A stretch of 64,000 nt of DNA, taken from assembly GCA_012656075.1 (NCBI GenBank), contig JAAKBF010000171.1, positions 1,364,001 to 1,428,000 of the forward strand, given 5' to 3'. Both the position numbers and the translations under genes were made by a program. Position 1 is the first letter of the stretch; each line of letters starts with the position of its first letter. Below are positions 20,700 through 31,392 of this stretch, one piece after another. The stretch comes from Phytophthora hibernalis. Taxonomy: Eukaryota > Oomycota > Peronosporomycetes > Peronosporales > Peronosporaceae. Below the pieces are notes generated by a model. It had not been told where the DNA came from. It was given only the letters and a program-made list of their open reading frames with translations, and made no database searches.

Positions 20700-22098
20700 G
20701 AGTTCGCCGACGTCTTTCCCGACAAGATCCCAGCAGAACTGCCAGCTGACCGCGGCGTGCGTCACGATATCGATCCCGCGCCTAGATTGAAGTACTGCGT
20801 GACGCGGCAGTGGCCACTGCTGCGAGATCAGGTCAAAGCCATCAATGACTTCTTTGAGGGTCGCCGCCAAGCCGGTCATGTGCGTGAAAGTATCTCGCCC
20901 CACTCGAGCCCGACCTTTTGTGTTAAGAAGGCAACCGGCGGGTGGCGCATCGTTCACGCATTCAACAAGATGAACGACGCTACTATACCCGCGCAGACTC
21001 CGATCTCACGGAAGGACATGGTATTGGACTCCATGTCGGGCAGCGTCATCTACAGCGCCATCGACTTGACCGATGGCTTCTATCATACCCTCATGAGAGT
21101 GGGCGACATACCTCTCACTGCGGTTAGTACACCCAGCGGTATGCTCTGGGAGTGGCTCGTGATGCCCCAAGGTCTGAAGAATGCACCCGCCACGTTCAAT
21201 CTCATGTACTACGCCCGCTCCGTGACTTCGCACCAAGTTACCTTTATGACATATTCGTCCATAGTCACGCTGAAGGTGATCTCAGCGCGGTTGATGTGCA
21301 ACTGCGGCACTTGAGGGAGGTCTTTCAAGTGATGAGAGAGAACAATCTTCACGCTAATCTCAAGAAGTGCGTCTTCTGTGCGCCGGGAATTCCGGTGCTC
21401 GGCTGCTACGTGAGCAAAGATGGAGTTCGTGCTAATCCAGAGAAGGTTTCGTCTATTTTTGCGTGGCCGGCGCCTTCGAATCCCACTGAGCTACGTCAGT
21501 GGTTGGGCCTTTCTAACTACTTGCACAAGTACACGAATGGATACGCCGGCCTGATCCAGCCACTAACGTTATCCTCACTTCTGAAGAGAGACACCGCGTG
21601 GTTGTGGAGTCCCGAACACCAACTCGCCTTCGATTAGTGAAGACGAGCCTGTCGTCGGCACCAATACTGATGCTTCCGGATGGCTCGAAGCTGTTCCATG
21701 TTGTCTGTGACGCTAGCGATTTCGCTATCGGCTGCGCGCTCATGCAGTTCGACGACGAAGGTCGCGAGCGAGTCGTGAGTTATCAGTCACGACAGATGAA
21801 GCCGGACGAGCGCAATTATCCAGTCCACGACAAGGAACTCCATGCGATGCGCTATGCTCTGATCAAGTTCAGAGTGTATCTGCTGGGCGAGCAGACATTC
21901 GTGGTGTATACGGACCATGCATCGCTGCGGACAGCGATGAAGTCAACACGTATGTCGCAGCCTATGGCGCCCTGGCTGTCGTTCCTCGCTGAATACAACT
22001 TCGTCGTGCACGACAAGCCCGGAAAGAATAATATCCTCGCCGACGCCCTCTCTGGGCGACAAGATTATGATACTCGAACGATTCGGGACATCAAGTGA
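20700..22098 (+). pseudogene. Gypsy-1 reverse transcriptase and RNase H remnant
   Basis: RT motifs in order are FADVFPDKIPAELP, SSPTFCVKKATGGWRIVH, VIYSAIDLTDGFYHTLM, WLVMPQGLKNAPATFN, then after a frame change YLYDIFVHS, where the catalytic YxDD has become YLYD. Thumb and connection sequence follow (LRQWLGLSNYLHKYTNGYA). After a stop at about 21637 the RNase H reads VVCDASDFAIGCALM, YPVHDKELHAMRYAL and YTDHASLR, ending KNNILADALSGR. The RT is dead by mutation and frame breaks. Confidence 0.85.
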
Positions 22099-23691
22099 TT
22101 GACGACGATGATGACGAAGAAGACAACTGCGCGATATGCTTGGCTTCAGGTTGCAACCTGATGAACGTGTCCTCGGAGATGTCGCTGCGTGAAGAGATCG
22201 CCGCCGCGTACGATGATGACGCGATATACTCCGTCATCCTTGCGTATCTTCGTTCGCGTAGAGACGAAACACTGAAAGCGTTGTCGCGAACCACGCGCAA
22301 TCAGATTGACCGATATCATCTCGACGGCGATCTGCTGTCCTACAGCATCGATCGGTTCGATGCTCATCGCGTCGTCGTTCCAAATGACGATGATCTGCGT
22401 GCTCGAATCATTCACGAGTTCCACGACAACCCCATTGGTGGTCATTTGGGCCGCGAATAGACTTTTGCGGCAGTATCCCGTGATTTCTACTGGCCTCACA
22501 TGTACAAATGGGTACGCAAGTGGGTGCGCACTTGCGAGATCTGCCAATGCGTCAAACCGGCAAAGTCGTCGCAAGCCCCTCTACACCCCCTGCCAATTTG
22601 CAACTGAAGCATGGCGCTCAGTGTCAATGGATTTCATATTCGGGCTCCCACCTGATGGCGACGGGCATACCTGTGTCCTAGTGTTTGTGGAATCGGTTTA
22701 CGAAGATAGTGCACCTCATTCCGGTGTCCGACACGATCACTGCGGCTGAAACCGCAGTGCATTGCATCGACGTGGTGTTCTGACATCACGGCCTGCCTGA
22801 ATCGATCGTCTCCGATCGCGATACGCGGTTCACGTCGGCGTTCTGGCCGAGTCTCTTTCAGCTTCTGGGAACGAAGCTGCTCATGTCAACGGCGGCGCAT
22901 CCGGAGACGGATGGTCAAACGGAACGAGTCAACCGAGTCGTCGAAGACGTTCTTCGAAGTTACGCGACTTCATTCGCGAGCTGGAGCTCTTTTCTGCCTC
23001 TCGCTAAATTTGCGTTGAGCAACGCGGAGCACGCGTCGACAGGTCTGACTCCTTCTTCGTGAATAACGCGCGCCACCCGCGCGTTCCCGCTACACTTGCC
23101 GTGGGCCATCCCAAGATGCATCCTGGCTCCACTCTGGGTGGGGAAGAAGAGACTGACGCGGACAGTACAGCAACCGACACACTGGTTCGCTTACCGGTGA
23201 CCAACGCGATACCGGAATTACAACCGGCATGCTCGGTTGGTGCTCCACTACCAGATCCATTGCCGAGTGCATCTCACAAGTCCGTGACGCTGAATGCGGT
23301 CACCCTCTCGAAGTCGAAGAAGATCCTCGCGACGCCGAACAGTGCGGCGTCCCCGCTTGCCGTTTGGACCGCACGTACCCTGATCCACCCGAGCCAATCT
23401 GCCGACACAGTCGCAGCTAATTACGCGCCGAAGACTCCGGCCCGACCCGTCGACAACGTCGCTGTCTCTGATTTCGTGTTGCAACGTCAATCGGTCACCC
23501 GATTTGTGCAAGATGCACTGCATGAGGCAGTGGACAAACAGAAGGAAAACGCGGACAAACGTGGACGCAAAAATGTGACTAAATTTACACCAGGAGATCG
23601 AGTACTCCTATCGACGGACGGCATCCGCGCATCGGCGGTAACCAACCTTGGCGCGATCAAACTCCCGCCGCGATTTATTGGTCCATTCTAA
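22095..23691 (+). pseudogene. Gypsy-1 integrase remnant
   Basis: The zinc-binding HHCC region reads HEFHDNPIGGHLGRE, stop, then FYWPHMYKWVRKWVRTCEIC. The core shows SVSMDFIFGLPPDGDG (first Asp), LPESIVSDRDTRFTSAFW (second Asp) and HPETDGQTERVNRVVEDVL (Glu). At least three frame changes and stops separate these. The C-terminal part (23059-23691) reaches a GDRVLLSTDGI stretch near 23600, typical before the GPY/F module. Confidence 0.85.
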
Positions 23692-23736
23692 GTTACTAAA
23701 GTAAACGGTGATGCCTACACGCTGGACATTCCAACG

Positions 23737-24300
23737 TTGCTACGGCTACACCCGACGTTCTACGTCGGGCAACTGAAGAAGTACCATCCAGCTAAGATCT
23801 CGTCGACCGCGGCGGAACATGAGTTCAGTATCCCTCCAGACGAGCGCGCTGATCCATCAAACGTTCCGAGTCATTCACCCGCTCGCACGGGCGCACGTCG
23901 GGTGCTGACTCTCGATCCCATATGGCTCCAGACCCTGAACGACCAGGACGCGAGACGTACCGACGCGAAGGTTGTTGACTCGAACGGAGATACGTGCTGG
24001 ATCGTGGATCGCATCGTGGAGCACGAGGATCCACCGCGTACGCATACACGCACTCGGACGAGTCTCCGCGCAACACACGCGGTTCCATCCGCGCCTCGCT
24101 ACAGAGTCCGTTGTCTTGGGTTATCACCAGATGATGATTTGTGGGAACCGCGCGCCACGCTCCTCCAGGACGTTCCGGACGTTGTACGCGACTACGAGAA
24201 CGCGATCGCAAACACAAGCGACGCCACAGGCGATCTTGAGATGAACGAGGCCACGAGAAACAATACGAGCGACGCCTTCGATGCCCAAGGCCGGAACTAG
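23737..24300 (+). pseudogene. Gypsy-1 integrase C-terminus with chromodomain
   Basis: LRLHPTFYVGQLKKYHPA is the end of the GPY/F module. The chromodomain follows after a linker: VDRIVEHEDP, YRVRCLGLSPDDDLWEPRATL and DVPDVVRDYENA, near 24000-24215. Chromodomains guide integration to particular chromatin. This segment is open over 187 codons. Confidence 0.75.
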
Positions 24301-24663
24301 AAGACTTACGAGTGGGATTTCAGACGGTGATTCGCGTGGGATTGAACTCACGTGCGACTCGCAGGAATGTGCTGGCTAACCAGCCTGGCCACTATGTGGC
24401 TTGTGTGGGGTGGCACCAACAAGGCCACTTGAAGATATTCATGTCGGTGATCGACATACTCGCATGGATGCGCGGCATCCGGTGGTATAGCGCGCGCGGA
24501 CGTTTTTATCAGTCGCCGTGTTGCGCGTGCGGTCTCCGCCTTCCCTCGACTTCGCCTGCCGTGCCTGCCGTGTCTGTCCTCGGCGCCCTTCATCTCTAGC
24601 AATTTCTTTGGTGTTCTTTGCTTGCACTCATGGGGCGTTAGTGCAGCTTTGAGAGGCGGGTAA
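24301..24663 (-). other. Gypsy-1 3' untranslated stretch with a tRNA-like segment
   Basis: Read on the minus strand, 24415-24310 contains TGGCCAGGCTGGTTAG followed 31 nt later by GAGTTCAATCC. These resemble pol III box A and box B. An Arg/Lys-rich ORF (24627-24439, -) opens with MQAKNTKEIARDEGRR. A complete tRNA cloverleaf cannot be drawn. Confidence 0.3.
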
Positions 24664-24963
24664 TGTAATGGGCCCTCCAATTTACATATGTAGCTGATAT
24701 ATAAAGTAGGCACACGGCTAGCGTGTGATTCGCTGTCATCATATGATTGGTTGAAAGTGGGGAGCCAGACCCATTTCATCCCATCATGTGCTGACCTTCA
24801 TTTGAGTGGTTCAATGGACCCAGGGTCACCCGCCCTCGTCCCAATAATAAAACGGAGTTGATTTTACCACAGACTTAATACTTGGCCTCAGTATCACTGA
24901 GATACCTGACGCTTCCTCACCGCTACGTGTAAGCTAATAACGGTAGACACTTAGCCCGTTACA
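24664..24963 (+). repeat. Gypsy-1 3' LTR
   Basis: 300 bp, from TGTAATGGG to CCCGTTACA, with 9-bp near-perfect terminal inverted repeats. A purine tract (GAGAGGCGGG, 24650-24661) just upstream is a plausible polypurine primer. It contains AATAATAAAAC, a possible polyadenylation signal, also present in the 5' copy. Confidence 0.88.
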
Positions 24964-25155
24964 CCAGTCGTCTCACTGACGCTCCACTCTGATCGATTCC
25001 TCACAGCTCTAATCTCCAGCCACAGTCTTAACCCCCAGGATCATCTGAAGCTCATAGGGCCTGCTTATCTTCATTCAAAACGTTGCTCTCAAGATGAAAT
25101 GCGTTGTAGAGAAATTCAAAGCACGGAACAAGCTACCATATCGCCTTGATGTAGA

Positions 25156-25183
25156 CTAGCCGAGTGCCGCCGCTTCGCAGCGG
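25156..25183 (-). other. Helitron 3' terminus: hairpin plus CTAG
   Basis: 25170-25183 reads CCGCTTCGCAGCGG (stem of 5, loop of 4). On the minus strand it lies ten bases before CTAG (25159-25156), and the next base is T, matching insertion between A and T. Confidence 0.7.
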
Positions 25184-25249
25184 TATACTTTTATTAGTTA
25201 AATCTCGGGAGACCACCCGTCCCACTCGCTGCACTACTCACCAAATTAA

Positions 25250-26125
25250 TTACTTAGTTAGAGGCTGGGGCGGGCCCTTCGGTCTCGCAAATAACGGGCT
25301 GAAAATCTGCCTGTACACGATGTTCGGGATGTATACTCCGTCCTCTTCCTCCATGTCTGGATACTCGAGCAGTATCTTGATCTTGGATCTCGCAATGACC
25401 CGGGAGAGCGCCACATACAGCTGGCCGTGCGAAAAGCATGGTGACACCAAGTATAGTCCCAGGTTGAGCACCGTTTGCCCTTGAGCCTGGTCGATTGTCA
25501 TGGCAAACGCGGGCTGGACCGGGAACATCTTGCGGTGCAGGTAGAATGGGAAGTCGCAGGCGTTGCCGTCACTAACGAATACTATCCTTGGAATCAGTAC
25601 ATTCTGACCTTGACGCTCGCCAGTCATGATCGTGGCATGAATAACGTGGGGCTTGAGCTCCTTTACTCTAAGGCGCGTCCCGTTGCAGAGACCCATGTCC
25701 GGGTTTAAGTTCACCATCATCATAATCGGCTGGCCCTCTTCAACACCAATCTGTGGGGCGGGATCCCGTTGATGTCGATCGTGTTCAGAACCTGTATCTC
25801 TAAGAAATTAGAGGCGTCGTCGTCCTGAACCGAGTCGACGGAGAGATACTCACACGCCTCTCCGTCCAAGCGGCATCCTACCGCTTCGTAGGTGCGGTGC
25901 ACCATCGCGTTGGTTGTCGTTAAGATGGTGTGGTTCGCGAAATATTCGTCAGTTGCGATGGTCTGGTCGTTCACGTTCGCGTACATGGTATCAATCATCC
26001 GTTTCATACCAATAGGTATCGCCTCCGGCGCGATCTCTGCGTCGGCGTCGAAGTCAGCGGGCGGGTTGTCGATCAACATATCGCGCGGGATTTTCATGAA
26101 GTCCCCTCCGAGTGCCGGATTGACT
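25250..26125 (-). pseudogene. Helitron Pif1-like helicase, C-terminal half
   Basis: Two frames cover the region: 26125-25720 (NPALGGDFMKIPRDMLIDNP, then NHTILTTTNAMVHRTYE) and 25723-25250. The second has MMMVNLNPDMGLCNGTRLRV, PVQPAFAMTIDQAQGQTVLN and FSHGQLYVALSRV, the conserved end of superfamily 1 Pif1 helicases in Helitrons. The join is a one-base frame change. The Rep endonuclease and ATPase Walker motifs are absent. Confidence 0.85.
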
Positions 26126-26154
26126 TCATGTCGACCTTCTCCTGGATGGTGAAA

Positions 26155-26420
26155 TTAATAGTGCGTCTTGTTACCTTTCTTGACTATGACATCAATGCAC
26201 CGGCGGGGTATTGATTCAATGAGATACATTAGCAATGCAGTATGAATAGCTTCCCAATCCTCCAATAGTGCAGCCTTCAATTGAGGCACGCTTTAAACTG
26301 TGTTCCATTATCTAAGCTCTCCTACTCATAATGGACCAAAATTTGCTATTGGGCTTAGATCTTGTGACTTAGAGGGCAATATTACGACCACTGACCCCAG
26401 CGAGCTGGAGGCGTTCGATT
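26155..26420 (-). pseudogene. Tc1/mariner transposase C-terminal fragment
   Basis: The minus strand reads QDLSPIANF, matching the third catalytic Asp region (DLNPIE-like), then after frame changes LKAALLEDWEAIHTALLMY, LIESIPRRCIDVIVKKGNKT and HY-stop. That is the usual end of Tc1/mariner proteins. The rest of the element is missing. Confidence 0.7.
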
Positions 26421-26590
26421 CGTCCGCGCTCGCGCTCCGTCAGTCTTGGCTTCTTCGTGGTGGGTGTGGGCATCTTCTGTGCAGGTGGAGAGGGCTTCGC
26501 CTTAGGTAGAGGGCTTCATCGTTCCTCGCAGCTTGCGAAATGACTCCACCAACTCTCCATCCACGCATTTGTAGCTGTGCTCTATACACT
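26421..26590. other. Short spacer, origin unclear
   Basis: The minus strand has a basic, gag-like reading (VDGELVESFRKLRG) that is too short to classify. Confidence 0.25.
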
Positions 26591-26804
26591 ACTAGTTTCA
26601 CCATCCTTATGATATACTAGATTTTTGTATGTACCTACATGGCTGATTTAATCTGGTGCAGTGCCAAAATGGCCACTTGTACGGGGGCCATACCAAGGAT
26701 TGCTAAATCCAGCGCGTTTTCACTAGTAGCGTATTTCTACCAATCATAGATCGAACATATCCAAACAGCGAGCGTCAACTCGGAATATTGACAGAGTTAC
26801 AATC
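26591..26804 (+). repeat. Left inverted terminal repeat of the DIRS-like element
   Basis: It starts TACTAGTTTCACCATCCTTA and ends ACAGAGTTACAATC. It is the reverse complement, with scattered mismatches, of 29498-29711. Confidence 0.85.
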
Positions 26805-26838
26805 ACAAAAAGGGGTGGGAGATTAAACATTGCGCGGA

Positions 26839-27144
26839 ATGTACGAGATAAACACATACGACAGAGGCCGCTCAACTGTGGCGTTTCACCAAGGTGTGCA
26901 CGTGATGGATGATCTTCAGGCTCCGTCACCTCCGCGTATTCGTCTCACACCATCTATGTAGAACCTCGTTGAGGAAGCATTAGATGAGCATCCGGCCGCA
27001 ATGGAGGAGAAGCTTTTTCGCACAAGCACTTTGATCACCAATCGGTCCGTGCCAGCGTTTAGCAATTTTTTGAGCCTCCGATCCGTACAGAGTGTGTTGA
27101 GTATTATGTCGGATCGAGCCCTGCGCGCGTCGCAGCTAGTTTAA
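26839..27144 (+). other. Short plus-strand reading frame opposite to the DIRS genes
   Basis: It opens MYEINTYDRGRSTVAFHQGV, has one TAG at codon 41, and continues 60 more codons (EEALDEHPAAMEEKLFRTS). It lies between the left repeat and the recombinase end. No family recognised. It may be a degenerate convergent gene or chance. Confidence 0.3.
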
Positions 27145-27283
27145 TGAGCCATGTCATTGATTTGAAGATATATCATGGTGTCTTGATGTACATGTAGCTA
27201 AGGCGCGATCGCTTCTTTGACTTCCGCAACTTGCTGTGGCCTTATATATCCATCGAGCCCCCAGAATCAAGTATACCGAAGCA

Positions 27284-27974
27284 TCACCAGAGACAGGGAA
27301 ATACCAGATCTCTTCGCGGCGAATTGATTATTCTTGACACCTGTTTGATACTGACCATTCTGGCTTGCCGAGCAGGGGTGGCTTGACCATCTTCGTCGAG
27401 AAAAGTAGTTACCCCCAGGCGTAGAATATAATCATGGCATATATTGCCGGTATACAAATACTCCGAACGTTGTAAGAGAAAACGTAAGCGAAGTAGCCCA
27501 CCCCATTGTAGTTGGTGCCGACGCTGAGAGAGGTCTAGGACACCACGAACTGCATGAAGCAAAAGCACCGTGATGGGCTGCTTCTTGTGAACAGGGTCTG
27601 TGAATCGTCGAATTCCTCGTAGGCAGATTGCGTGACTGGCATTCATACCAAGATTGTAGCCTCGGTAGTTTCGATGGTACCACCTAACGGCACACAGTTT
27701 GCCGCAAAATGGTGGAGTACTGATTCCCTTGTTTCCGGCGGTTCATACTGTAGCGCCAAAGAAATACGGCGAACGCCCCGAGCTGAGATGCGTTTTTGAT
27801 GACCGATTCACGTTCATGCCATTCGTAATAGCCCATGAATACACACCAATCTTCCCATTGCCTCCAACCGCGAGCGTAATTTTTAATTGATGTGCGGCTA
27901 GAGCACCTACCCGCAGAAAAAACCAAAGTTTCGAGGGCTTCCTCAACCCGGGCGGTACTTCTACCTGTGTCCAA
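27284..27974 (-). pseudogene. DIRS-type tyrosine recombinase remnant
   Basis: The N-terminal core-binding part reads TSIKNYARGWRQWEDWCVF and QLGAFAVFLWRYSMNRRKQG. A frame change at 27684 leads to LCAVRWYHRNYRGYNLGMNA, GIRRFTDPVHKKQPITV and LLRLRFLLQRSEYLYTG, containing the first catalytic Arg region. The later His-x-x-Arg and Tyr motifs are not present before 27284, so the recombinase is truncated. Confidence 0.78.
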
Positions 27975-28029
27975 GATAATGAAGTGTTAGCAACTTTTTC
28001 TTTGTGTGTATTTGATTACCACACCCGGC

Positions 28030-28500
28030 TGCCTGCATCTGCAAAAACATTATCCACACCCGGAACGTGTTGCGCGGTCAAGAAAATTGCATCGCACTTC
28101 CATCATCGCCATGGTGTGCAAAAGGAGTTGGGCCATCCCATTTCTGCTAGACCGCGTGTTGTTCCAGCAAACGGCGGACTGATTGTCGATGTAAAATCGA
28201 ACGTGGCGAGGTTGCGAGGTGTCGGATCGCCAGTATCTGCCGTCGCAAACACCACACTTAGTAACTCCCGAACGTTAATAACCAAATTGTTTAGTCCCCG
28301 CTTGGACTTGGCGATTTTGCACTGTTCCTCTTTATCGAATTGTACCAGCACGAATTCTTTCCGGTCAGGAAAAGCTGCGCACAGACCCAAATCGCAAGCG
28401 TCCATCATAAGCGTAAAGTCGGGGCCCGATTACCAAAACGATCAAACCTCACGCTATTGAGTGGCGGAATATCCAGAACGGCAAGAAACCATTTTAAGTC
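28030..28500 (-). pseudogene. DIRS-type RNase H remnant
   Basis: Across two frames the minus strand reads LKWFLAVLDIPPLNSVRFDR, RLMMDACDLGLCAAFPDR (first catalytic Asp), INVRELLSVVFA (Glu region) and, after a frame change, HVRFYIDNQSAVCWNN (Asp). The order and wording match RNase H of DIRS elements. Confidence 0.75.
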
Positions 28501-28772
28501 TTCTTTCACCTCCTCTTTCAGTGGGACGCGAGAGTATCGGTTTGCTGACTGATGCAGAGTTGCCACTCTTTGCAAAAATGCGGCTGCTGGACGAACTCAC
28601 GTTCTAACATGACGGAGACTCCTATTAGCTGATCGAGGCGATGGCGCGTCGTATGGTCAGACTGAAGCGTCTGGAGAACTCGTGATCGAGCTTAGGCTAT
28701 ATTTGCCGCTGGAATCGACAATGTATCATCTTGTAAAGACCATTTTAGCCCCAACGCTTTACAGTTGTCAAA

Positions 28773-29412
28773 CTAAGACGAGAATTTATCATGATTGCAG
28801 GCTGAAGATCCCAATATATCGGTCATGGCTGTCCTTAAGACGAACGCTGATTCGGGAAGTCGTGTGCCAATGTCCGGCTCGATACAAATGTAGTCGTCAT
28901 ACAATGCAGAACAGGTAAACGGGGTACAGTCGTCTGACTCCATGCCGCTCCACGAAGGGGTAGAATCCTCATATAAATGCTTGATAGCTGCACCTACCAA
29001 CCAGTAGTACCCAAGTGGTAGGGTATCATCGTTCACCGAAGCGCCGATTAGGAACGATAATTCATGAATAATCTTCGCATCGATATCCATGGGAAAGGAA
29101 CACTCAGCGGCAGCACCGAATGGACTACATGTTACGCCAGCTAAGCCACCAAATAGGTCGATGTCAAGCACCAGGTACTGATTCGCATCTTGCCCTTTCT
29201 GAATGCTTCTGGCTATTATGTTGAGAGCCCGAGCCGCTAATGCGTGCGTTTTGGTGGGCAGGTCTGTTTCGAATGCTGTGTTTTCCAGCGTGGCAGGACG
29301 CCGTGACGTACAATCCTCTCCCATAATTACCTGTGAGGGTACGTTTTCCAGGCTTTGTTTTGGGTATGGATTTCAAGAGCCTTGTTTGGTCGTGTGTCCT
29401 TTGAATTCTCAT
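28773..29412 (-). pseudogene. DIRS-type reverse transcriptase remnant
   Basis: The minus strand reads LALRALNIIARS-like sequence, YLVLDIDLFGGLAGVTCSPF, LPLGYYWLVGAAIKHLYED and SALYDDYICIEPDIGTRLPE, then LRTAMTDILGSSACNHDKF. The YDDY region corresponds to the catalytic Asp pair of RT; the flanks EPDIGTR and LRTAM match the DIRS clade rather than Gypsy or Copia. The N-terminal part is missing. Confidence 0.75.
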
Positions 29413-29497
29413 TGAGCAGAAGACGAACGAAATCCGGAAGCGTGCAACCTTAACGACGAATACTCTCTGCGCCAGGTAAAATCAGCCGCCTTTTAGT

Positions 29498-29711
29498 GAT
29501 TGTAACTCTGTCAACATTTTGAGTTGACGCTCGCGGTTTGGATATATGCGATCTATGATTGGTAGCAATACGCTACTAGTGAAAACGCGCTGTTTTAAGC
29601 AATCCTTGGCACGGCCCTATACAAGTGGCCATTTTGTCACTGCGCCAGATTAAATCAGCCATGTAGGTACATACACAATTCAAGAATATCATAAGGATGG
29701 TGAAATTAGTT
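29498..29711 (-). repeat. Right inverted terminal repeat of the DIRS-like element
   Basis: It begins GATTGTAACTCTGTCAACAT and ends GGTGAAATTAGTT. It pairs with the left copy across a 2.7-kb interior. Confidence 0.85.
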
Positions 29712-30663
29712 GTGTAATTTTCCAAGGCTGCATGAAGTCGCTTGCGTCCTGATTCTTGATGATGCTCATAGAGTCTCGTACGGGCTGTTAGCGTTGAAGC
29801 AACTCGTCGTGGTATCTGTTGAACGTGCAAACGGGCTGACTGGGTTGCTGGTGGAAACCAATTTTCGCTGTTTGCTCGTTCCGTGTGGGGATATCGCTGT
29901 GGCAATACATTTTGATGGGCATTTGTATTGCCAAGATGCCGGAACGCCCGACGCTCCACCTTGGCCCCATCAAAGGTCCTTAAATTCAACTTTAAACCCT
30001 CCGAAGTGTGTCACGATGTAATCACGTAGAACATCAACCCGAACCCTGTGGTCACCAGGGAAATCTCAAAGTCACTTTCGAGTGGCAAGTGCGACCAATT
30101 CTGCTTTTTCTTGTATGTGCTAAAATATTCTGCTCTGCGCCATGGCCCAAATATAACCTGGATACAGTACTTACATCAGGCTCTCTTGACACTAGATTTA
30201 AAATCGTCTTATTTATCATCAAAAGGGTCCTAGTGAGACGCGCTGGTAATAAGAGTCGAGTTGGAATCAACTTGAGACTCTCAAGTAAGTAATGAACTAA
30301 GAATAAACTAAAAAGAACGTTATGAACGCTCGGAATTATTCGAAATCAGTTTTTAAAGCACCCTTTCGTACTCGTCACCTGCTACTGTTATGGGATGGCC
30401 CACGATTTTAGGGCTGAAGACGGGAACGTGACGGTGAAGAAAGTTTTGAGCGGTCGCTGGGGCGAGATCGATGAGTACGAGACTGATTTCCCTTATCTGT
30501 AGTGGAGAATCGCGTCGTGACCGAAGTCTAAGCGCTCAATTGGATTAGAACCTAAATGGGTAGCTTTTTGTGTCTGCCAGGATTCCACAGGACAGACCAA
30601 AAACGATAGGACTAAGACGTTGTCGTAGGGCATACGTGGGAGGCCGATTCGGCGTCCAGGACG
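29712..30663. other. Spacer with weak coding-like pieces
   Basis: On the minus strand 29989-29700 reads NLRTFDGAKVERRAFRHLG, and on the plus strand 30390-30500 reads AEDGNVTVKKVLSGRWGEID. Both look like decayed protein sequence but neither can be assigned. Confidence 0.3.
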
Positions 30664-31389
30664 TTGAACCTCCTATTCGGCGATGAATCGGAGTCCGTCA
30701 CTTACGATGCTCCCACCTTTCATGGTTTAGTAGTGGAAAGTTACGCGATGCGACCATGTCTGCACCGTCCTGTTTGTGACTTGATGACTGGTGAAATGAA
30801 GAATCTTCACCAAAAAATTCATGCATACTTCTATGGTCAAAGGGGTCAGTGTCGAGCTACAAGAAATTTGTCGACAATTTTCGAACGTTACGATCTACAG
30901 CCACACGCCGAAGACGGGCGGATCCCGCTGTATGATTATTCGTGCGGCCGAATTTCACAAGTCTCCGTCAACTCTGTGCTCAACTTCGTCTATGATGGTC
31001 GGGTCGTCGACGTCCGCCTGCCAATGTTATTATTAGTGTGTCGTTATTCGCGGATATCTCCAGCCCCAAGTCTGTCAACTCGTGCCGCTGAAACCAGGGG
31101 TGGTCCTATACTCACTTCCCAAGATGAATATCTTCTCTCTTCAGACGACGATAGCTATTCTCCAAACCCGTCGCCTTTCCTTGCAATAGAACGTCCGAAA
31201 CGGACATGGGCTACTGACGGGTGCGACTCTGACCGAGTTCTGACACGCCGGCGCATCCAAGCGCGCACATTGTTCATTCTGGTTAATCCTCGGATGTTGC
31301 AGATATCGATAGTATGGTGGGTATTCACGAAGGCGCCGCGATGCCTCGCTCCCAAGGTTTTCCGCGTGATTTTAATGGGGACACTGTGA
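30664..31389 (+). other. Unrecognised open frame of about 240 codons
   Basis: The frame opens MNLLFGDESESVTYDAPTFH and holds a Ser/Pro/Asp-rich middle (YLLSSDDDSYSPNPSPF) and a basic stretch (DRVLTRRRIQART). It has no signal peptide, membrane helix or catalytic motif. It directly precedes the gag-like frame on the same strand, so it could be the N-terminal part of the same decayed element. Confidence 0.3.
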
Positions 31390-31392
31390 AGC

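Larger units (their letters stand above)
17752..24963 (+). mobile_element. Gypsy-1: Ty3/Gypsy LTR retrotransposon with chromodomain
   Basis: Two related LTRs flank gag, protease, reverse transcriptase, RNase H, integrase and a chromodomain in the Ty3/Gypsy order on the plus strand. The 3' LTR begins TGTAATGGG and ends CCCGTTACA. Every coding block is interrupted by frame changes or stops, so it is non-autonomous. The two LTRs differ at many positions, implying an old insertion. No target duplication was resolved. Confidence 0.9.
25156..26125 (-). mobile_element. 3' part of a Helitron
   Basis: A Pif1-type helicase C-terminus ends 91 bp before a Helitron-like terminus: on the minus strand a 5-bp stem hairpin, ten bases, then CTAG followed by T. 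The left (5') half is missing; at 26125-26157 helicase coding gives way to a mariner tail. Confidence 0.75.
26591..29711 (-). mobile_element. DIRS-like tyrosine-recombinase retroelement with inverted terminal repeats
   Basis: Inverted repeats of about 214 bp (26591-26804 and 29498-29711, roughly 90% identical by eye) enclose, on the minus strand, RT, then RNase H, then a tyrosine recombinase. That gene order and inverted termini are the defining features of DIRS elements. No gag was found between the RT and the right repeat. All domains are frameshifted. Confidence 0.8.

Noticed and set aside
22095..22135. Run of GAC/GAT repeats as a microsatellite or regulatory element
   Set aside because: It is a short Asp-rich linker at the RNase H-integrase junction of Gypsy-1, common in this element type.
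27284..27974. DIRS recombinase as a second Crypton
   Set aside because: Adjacent RT and RNase H blocks on the same strand and enclosing inverted repeats fit DIRS; Crypton elements lack RT.
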